DNA of 13,999 nucleotides from Phellopilus nigrolimitatus (lineage: Eukaryota > Basidiomycota > Agaricomycetes > Hymenochaetales > Hymenochaetaceae). The stretch lies in NCBI GenBank assembly GCA_021029095.1, contig JAJOHG010000564.1, positions 1-13,999 of the forward strand, in the 5' to 3' direction. A model generated the notes under the pieces. It was given only the letters and a program-made list of their open reading frames with translations. It was not told the origin of the DNA and made no database searches. Numbering within the stretch: position 1 is the stretch's first letter; every line of letters starts with the position of its first letter. A program made the position numbers and the translations under genes. Below are positions 8,242-13,999 of the stretch, piece by piece.

Positions 8242-9370
8242 CTGCATTTTTCTCGACGGAAGGGTGTATTTCTATGCGATACCTGACTTTACGATACTTA
8301 TTCCTAATGGAACGCACCAAAGAAGGTTGTAGCATTTGCACGCTCTAGCATTCTTTATCTGAGAAGGAAAATGAGGGCAGCCTGACGTTTAAAAACAATG
8401 AAAAATCAATATCCGCACAGCGGACTTTTCCTTTTCTAGACAAAGAGTTATCAAGGGGCTCGCGGCCCGTTTGCCACTTGCCGGACGACCACGACGACTT
8501 GATATTCGACGCTCAGAATCCGACATTCGTTGACTTCTCCTCGACCTTGAAGCTTTAAGAAGTCTCGATTATGAATAGGTCTGATCTACAGACTCTGGCG
8601 GATAATCGAGACCGGCCATCCTTGACGTCGGAGTTAAGCTTACAATTGCTTCAAAGCCGAAGAACACAAGTCCGCAAGACATAATGACTCTTCCATGGGC
8701 TGAAACATATACATTGCGACAGCGAAGGCTATGAACCGGTAAGCGTTCCTGAAGTACAAAGCCGTCTTGTTGGTTTTCTGACGTTAATCTGCTTGCTTAC
8801 TAAGCCGAAAACTGCCAAAGACGTGCAAATTGTACATTAGCGTCATCAAGGACCTACACAGAGGTCAGAAAAGGAAGGTATGCATGCAAGCGGGTTAGGC
8901 GGACAGCGTACCTGCCTAGTATGGCATGTTCACGCGCTAGACAGCAAGCGTTGTTTATACAGTGTTGACAGACCTGCTCGAAAGCAATCCGTCGACGAAA
9001 CTCAAAAAAAAAGAATCGAAAATGGTAGTGCTGATGGCGGAGATACTGGAGAGCTGCAATGCCCTTGTCTCTCTCCTGCAGTATCACCCGTCGCTCACAA
9101 TCCCCTCACACCCTGCGGGAAAACGTCCATTATTTTCCTCTACCTCCCCTGTGCCAGGGCTGTCTTCGCCTACTGTCTCCCGCCCTACTACATAATTTTT
9201 TTTCGGCGTTGCTGTCTAGAGGTGAGACTTGTTGACTACTGTGGGCGTCGAAGCCGTAATGCTTACTGATTTGCTTTTTTGGTACACTGCGTGCTTCTTG
9301 CTGCCAGCTAGTCGTCTCCATTAGTAACTTCCGGTCCTCGTTTGCTCACGTCTGTGGGTCCATTTGCATC
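8242..9370. other. Intergenic region upstream of the forkhead gene
   Basis: About 1.1 kb. The left part is the 3' flank of the LRR/SAP gene. 8569-8853 carries weak coding traces on the minus strand, listed separately. 9061-9190 is pyrimidine-rich (TTGTCTCTCTCCTGCAG and CTCTACCTCCCCTG), followed by a T8 run at about 9197-9204. This is likely the forkhead promoter and 5' UTR. No other gene is supported. Confidence 0.45.
8569..8853 (-). pseudogene. Possible decayed small membrane-protein gene
   Basis: The minus strand shows three protein-like pieces that no clean splice joins. From 8853 a possible exon follows a good acceptor (CTGTGTAG) and reads VLDDANVQFARLWQFSA up to a donor GTAAGC at 8800. 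Downstream one frame reads YFRNAYRFIAFAVAMYMFQP (about 8755-8690). A second frame then takes over with MSCGLVFFGFEAIVSL and ends PPESVDQTYS at TAA 8569-8571. Two adjacent hydrophobic segments in frames offset by one base suggest a membrane protein broken by an indel. The alternative is chance open frames in non-coding DNA. No family is recognised. Confidence 0.25.
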
Positions 9371-11341
9371 ATGCACGCGCCAAACGGCAGACCAGGCGCG
9401 TCCGCAGATCCGCCGTGCGCCTCGACACCGACGTACGCAGTGTCTACTCCCTTCCAAGGCACCAGCACCGCCCGCCTGACTCCGGTCTTCGACGAGTCCA
9501 TCATTGATCCCCAGCTTCGCAGTCCCAGCGAGAGCAGTGACGAGCGGCGCAGCTCCAATGGCAGCAGCAGCGATGAGCGGCCCCATATAAAAGCTATCCT
9601 GAGTCCTGCCAAGTTCGGTGACGGTGACCATGCATCCCCCGACGGCCTTCACGCACATGAAGACCCGGGGGACGACACCCCGCTAGCAGGCCCGTCGAAC
9701 GTCCGACGGTCTCCTAGGAAGCACGCCCCGCGCAGATTGCTTACTCGGGTCCTCGAGAGCGGGCCCAACCCTTTCCTCAGCCCCCACCAGAATTACTTCC
9801 CGGCCTACAACCCTACCAGCGGAGAGCGCATAGGTCTCGAGCACACGCGGGGGGAGGGTTTTCGTAGTAGCAATGGCTACTATCGCCGACATGTACATGA
9901 ATACGACAGCAGCCGAAATGCCTCGCTTCTGGTCCCTGCGCACACCCAGTCTGCCGTCCATGGCTCGGAAATGATCCAAAACATCCCGCATGCGGAACCA
10001 AGTTACCCTAGAATGCCAGCGCCCCAGCGGACTGTTCTTGAACCCCTTGAAGTTACCCGTGGTACCACACCGACGACTTTAAGCGACCTGGCAGACCCGA
10101 GGCCGGGCGAGAGGCCGGAGTACACGCTACAAGTACTCGTGGGGCTTGCTATCCAGCAGACCCCGCTTAACATGGCTTCGTTGAGCCATATTACTCGAAG
10201 TATACAGGACCGTTTTCCTTTTTTCCGTTCGGGCAAGGGAAGCAAAACCTTTGCGGTACGTGCATGCTTGTGATGGCCCCCTCCGGCACACGATAGTAAT
10301 TCTGCCCTTATCTAGGGCTCGGTCCGCCATATGCTATCACTGAAGAGATGCTTCATACCAGTGCCGAAGCCTGCCCACGAGCCCGGGAAGGGAGGGTACT
10401 GGACCGTTGACTTTAGCAGAGAAGGCAACAAGCGTCCCCGAAAGCGTAACACGGGCGGCAAGGGAAAAAAGAAAAGTGCGAGCGTCGGGAAAGCGGCCGA
10501 GCATGAGTATCCTATGGCGTCCGGAACCGAGTCTGGTGGACCGGATGAGCCCCAGCTGCTGGACCCCACCTTGATGCAGGGGCCCAACTTACGGTCGCTG
10601 GTTCCGCCGCCCGGCTCTCAGGCTGCCTATGCATTAACGCCGTCTGATCATACATTTGTACCATCACTGCCTGACCACGGTCCACGCCCGGATGCGGGCG
10701 GTGTCGGCCCGCATAGGGGCCGCATCGCGCACAGCTCGGCGCGCAACTCGCCCTACCCCTCTCTCAGGATGCCGAGCAGCAGGAGCGGCTCGCCGGGGTC
10801 GTCAAACTCCGGCTCGAAGTACGGCTCCAACTCGGCCGCCAACTTCGGACCGGGCCAGAATGACTACGACTCGCCCGTCGAGGGCACGCCGCCACCGCCG
10901 CCGACGTACCACCCCGGCCCCCCTCACCATCCTGCCTATGCCCTCCTTCTCCCAGCGGGGCAGTATCCCGACCATTTTCGGGGGGCGGCTGCGCCCTCTG
11001 GCTCGTATCTTTCTTCGCACACCGGCGGCTCGTTTGGCGCCCCGAGCTTCGGCGCGTCTTCGTTCCCGGCTCCCCCAGGCCAGCCTTACGCGCCCGCCGC
11101 GCCCGCCGCAGGCCCGTCGCGTCCGTCGCCTGCTGAGCTGACCCGCACGAGGAGCGGCGGCTTCCTGAACTACTCTGCGCCCGAGCGCACCGCGTCGTTC
11201 GCCCCGGGCGAGGGCGCCGCGCCGCTGCCGCCCTTTCAACGCCGGCGCGACGACGTGCAGGTTATTGATAACGGTCCGAACGGCCTGCCTGTTGCACGCC
11301 GCAAGGGCCCGCCGCGTGCTGCGCGGAAGGGCCGTTCCTGA
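9371..11341 (+). CDS. Forkhead-domain transcription factor
   Basis: Two exons, 9371-10255 and 10316-11341, joined in phase 0 across a 60-nt intron (donor GTACGT, acceptor TATCTAG), giving 636 aa. The forkhead (winged-helix) domain spans about 247-328: RPEYTLQVLVGLAIQQTP, SLSHITRSIQDRFPFFR, then after the intron GSVRHMLSLKRCF and PGKGGYWTVDF. A Lys/Arg-rich nuclear-localisation segment follows (about 331-354, NKRPRKRN and GKGKKK). The N-terminal 240 residues are Ser/Pro-rich with short basic and acidic patches. The C-terminal 250 residues are Gly/Ser/Pro/Ala-rich and likely disordered. Forkhead proteins bind DNA through helix 3. Here the usual W-Q-N-S-I-R-H reads F-A-G-S-V-R-H, so the conserved Asn is Gly. 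ATG 9371 has A at -3 and is the first in frame. The high GC of exon 2 explains long shadow frames on other strands. Target genes are unknown. Confidence 0.88.
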
Positions 11342-11752
11342 GCTGACGGCGGACGCTGCTCGTGCCGCTTATTTACCTGGCTTTCGTTTTACTCGAAGCC
11401 AGTCCTGAACAACCTCGTATACGTCTACGTCCCGTTTCTTCTTGGCCTTTTACCGTCCTCAGACACCTTGCGGACACCTCTTTCGATTTAAGCTTCGCCA
11501 TCTCATTCCTTGGTCAATGGCAGCTAATGGCACACACCAAAATGCTACAAAGCACTGGCATTCACGATCTTACGTCGTCGCTTACGACCACTGTACATGC
11601 ATACGCCCTCTCTTCTCATATTCTGTCGTCTGCTCCGCGCATCTTATGGCACGTATCCTTTATCTTGCTTTCATGGCTTTCTTGCTCGTTTCAACCGCTG
11701 TGTTCATCGATGTTCTCGTTTTCTGTTTACTCGCTCTGAGGGTCTGTAGTAT

Positions 11753-11762
11753 GTACATGTAC
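11753..11762. repeat. Palindrome GTACATGTAC (one of three copies)
   Basis: A perfect 10-nt palindrome, extended here to 12 nt (TGTACATGTACA, 11752-11763). Identical 10-mers are at 5999-6008 and 12270-12279. All three are outside coding sequence. Confidence 0.5.
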
Positions 11763-12020
11763 ACTGCACTGTCTATCGGCATCGCCGTAATTGTTCCGCT
11801 TCTGTCGCTGTCATTGCTATCATCTAGTACACATCGCTATATTCTTTTTTTGCTGTCACTCGTCTTTTTTTTTTTTGGTTCACCACTCTATTTTATCTTG
11901 TCCCTTCTCGCGTATTTTCACTGATTTCCGGGCACCCCCAGGCCGACGGCCACGCTGGTTTCTATTCTTTCTTTGTCTGACACCCCATAATCTATCAGCG
12001 AAGCATACGCAACGAGCGTT

Positions 12021-12038
12021 TACTTTTACTTTTACTTT
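12021..12038 (+). repeat. Short tandem repeat (TACTTT)x3
   Basis: Three perfect 6-nt units in the T-rich region between two convergent genes. This is a simple microsatellite with no evident function. Confidence 0.7.
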
Positions 12039-12538
12039 TTCCGTTCCATCTTCCTCCGCGCTCTAGCGTGCGCAAATAAGTACCTTACGGCTGACGGCCA
12101 TTAGTACTAGTAAGTATACATAGCGTGTAGCATCGGCTTTACTAAATCCTCTTCCTGTAGCGCTCTACAATTGCTATATCATTGTACACATTATTTCTTG
12201 GATTATCCTGCGTGCGAAGCGCTAAATATCTCGTTCCAGTCGCATGTATTGTATTCGTACAGGGCACAGGTACATGTACGTACAGTGTATGTAAGGAGAA
12301 TAACAGGCGCCATACTTTTATTTTTTCTGTTACAAGCTCGAGTCAATCAGTCCTGAGTGAAGTCGTTCATCGATTGTACCATAAGTTGCCGTCCAGCCTT
12401 TGGGAGATTGGAAATCAGAGTCCGAATTTGTGAGAAGCTTGATAGTGAGGATTTTGGGCGGCTGAGCCAGGACAAAAGCAGAAGATGAGAGGAGTGAGAG
12501 GAGTCAGTCTTTGAGTGCATGGTAAATCCGGTCAATTA

Positions 12539-13999
12539 TCATGCCGCCCCACCAGCAGCCGAGTTTCCTGCGCTTCCCCCAAGAACCATTCCTGCGTCTT
12601 TGACGAGCCTCTCGCGCATGCCCGTTAGCAGCGTTTCGCGCTCTTTAAGGACAGTCTTGTGCTGCGCGACGGTGCCGTGCAAGGATGCGAAAAGGGCGAG
12701 CTTCGTCCTGTTGTACGGGAAGGATGTCATAAGTGTGAGACGAAACGTTTTCAGGCATATACCCATGTATGCGGCAACGGGAAATTGAAAGAAAGGAAAT
12801 GATGGAAGCGTACGTCATGTGATCCTTAACCTGAGAGGGGTATAGATTGTATAGATTAGTCTGGAAGACAAAGGAAAAGTAGAAGACAAAACTCACAAAA
12901 TCGACGAGTTTGCCGAACCGCTCCGTCATCTCTGACAATGAGCAATAATCATGAGTCAGCACACGTACAAATGATTAAACCAGTAAATCTCTGTGCGCCA
13001 TTTAACGACTGATTCTTACCATTTGCGCCCGCCTGCCACTCCTCCATCGAGCAGCTAGTCCAACGTGTCTTCGCGGCGTCGTACTGCGCGACGTGCTCCG
13101 CAAGATAGCATTCCATATCAACGCCAAGCAGGCGCGCCAAACCCTGGTACCCATCGCGTTCGAGCTCCGTGTTGTATTCGAGTGCTGCTCCGGCCGGGGC
13201 GGTGTTGAACCTGAAACCAGGACTTGAGCAAGAGAACGGGAGCGCGAGCGCCCGTGACGGCGCTGATCGTCGTGAACTTGGGGGTTTGCTGGGGTATGAT
13301 AACGGTGCACAGGCGTAGAGGGGCGCGCATGGCGATGTTCATTTTCGTAGATAATATCCGTATGCTGCTCAACATCAGCCTTTGAAATATTAGTGTAATT
13401 TGCTTCAATGCATATCTGGAGAGTTGAAGCATACAAACCTCCTTCGTGTGCATGCCAGTCTTCGCTCGCTTAACCTCCCTGTCGTATGTCGTATTTTGGT
13501 CGTTCTCATCAGCGCCGTGTTGGCCGATGCGTTTCGTCGTGCGTCGCAAGAAGCGGTGGTCGTGCGCATGTCCATCGGGAGAAGTGACGTCGTAGGCATC
13601 AACGTTGATGGGAACCTGGAAGTCATAGATGCGTTCTTCACCGAGATGCTGCTGTTCGGGAGGTGGGGGTGATGGCGATTCAGTCGTACGTATTAATTTC
13701 GTCGTGTTTCAAGCCAGGGCCGTCTGCCCGCATCGGAAAAATCTCACGCTTCGCAGGGTCAAGAGCCTCACGATACTTGCGAGGAGCGGAGGGAGACAAG
13801 GGACCCATAAGTGCACGGCCAGAAGCAGCGAATGCTTCAGCAGTACCAGCGGAAGGCATGGGGATGCGACTATACTGTGCCCTTTGATGATCTATAGATG
13901 TATGCGCAGCAGAGACGCTTGCAGAGAGCGAAGATTGTTCTTGAGCGGAGTTCGGGGACAAAGGCAGATTTCTGAAAGGATCGATGCGTTAGCTGAGCT
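12539..13999 (-). CDS. Unknown multi-exon protein, C-terminal part (partial, exon joins partly unresolved)
   Basis: The gene enters from beyond the right edge; 13972-13999 is the end of an intron (CTAAC branch, TTTCAG). Well-supported 3' exons (minus): about 13210-13020, 12931-12897, 12830-12814 and 12707-12539. They splice cleanly to give FNTAPAGAALEYNTELERDG ... MEEWQAGANEMTERFGKLVDF-VKDHMTTKLALFASLHGTV ... ending AGNSAAGGAA. This C-terminus (about 135 aa) is rich in charged helical residues and may form a coiled coil. Upstream, coding-like exons at 13971 to about 13690, about 13670-13439 and 13379 to about 13215 give a disordered Ser/Pro/Arg-rich region with an RS run (GRSRSRSL). The 13439/13379 join (intron 13438-13380) is in phase. 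The joins near 13640-13750 and 13210-13330 need a frame change for which I find no good intron. The gene is either mis-modelled or carries indels. No family is recognised. Confidence 0.5.

Larger units (their letters stand above)
11342..12538. other. Convergent 3' flanks of the forkhead gene and the right-hand gene
   Basis: About 1.2 kb, T-rich on the plus strand, with a T12 run at 11865-11876, three perfect TACTTT units at 12021-12038 and two GTACATGTAC palindromes (11753-11762 and 12270-12279). Overlapping open frames (11362-11739 and 11442-11924) encode very hydrophobic peptides, as pyrimidine-rich DNA with few stop triplets would. I see no gene. The forkhead 3' UTR probably lies at the left. 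Confidence 0.5.

Noticed and set aside
10656..11239. Long Arg-rich open frames overlapping the forkhead exon on both strands
   Set aside because: Shadows of the GC-rich Gly/Ser/Pro/Ala codons of the forkhead C-terminus.
11442..11924. 160-aa open frame encoding a very hydrophobic, multi-pass-like peptide
   Set aside because: It sits in T- and C-rich 3' flank where stop triplets are scarce, overlaps a second open frame of similar kind, and has no domain or convincing start.
1..13999. CRISPR arrays, insertion sequences, operons or prophage-like features
   Set aside because: No regularly spaced repeats, transposase motifs or ribosome-binding-site-led gene strings; intron-rich genes mark this as eukaryotic DNA.

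Overview
The window looks like nuclear DNA of a filamentous fungus, most likely a basidiomycete (Agaricomycetes-like). Genes are interrupted by many short GT-AG introns, mostly about 45-110 nt with fungal-type branch sites. They are tightly packed on both strands without operons, and the families (F-box/LRR-like proteins, a TPR protein, DM9, forkhead) fit fungal chromosomes. I see no prokaryotic, viral or CRISPR features, no rRNA or tRNA, and no intact transposon. Names of families come from motifs read by eye; no database was searched.

Layout, left to right. 1-257 (+): the spliced 3' end of a gene that starts outside the window. 258-1456: non-coding as far as I can see. 1487-2162 (+): a 169-aa DM9 (DUF3421) protein in three exons. 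2386-3534 (-): an intronless 382-aa F-box protein, bracketed by two degenerate direct-repeat copies about 1.46 kb apart. 3949-5924 (-): a six-exon, 558-aa TPR protein in which one intron is of the rare GC-AG class. A 505-bp divergent promoter region leads to 6430-8241 (+): a leucine-rich-repeat (RNI-like) protein with a SAP-like C-terminus. This gene contains a stretch whose best coding frame does not fit the open gene model. 8242-9370: mostly non-coding, with weak traces of a decayed small membrane-protein gene on the minus strand. 9371-11341 (+): a 636-aa forkhead transcription factor with an altered DNA-recognition helix. 11342-12538: T-rich, convergent 3' flanks. 12539-13999 (-): the 3' part of a gene with a coiled-coil-like C-terminus, two tiny exons (17 and 35 nt) and unresolved exon joins upstream.

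The genes do not form an obvious pathway or cluster. Their only shared theme is regulatory or protein-interaction domains (F-box, TPR, LRR/SAP, forkhead). I found no convincing new multi-gene system. The most useful leads are the forkhead helix-3 substitution, the frame conflict in the LRR/SAP gene, the repeat pair around the F-box gene, the microexons, and the GC-AG intron.
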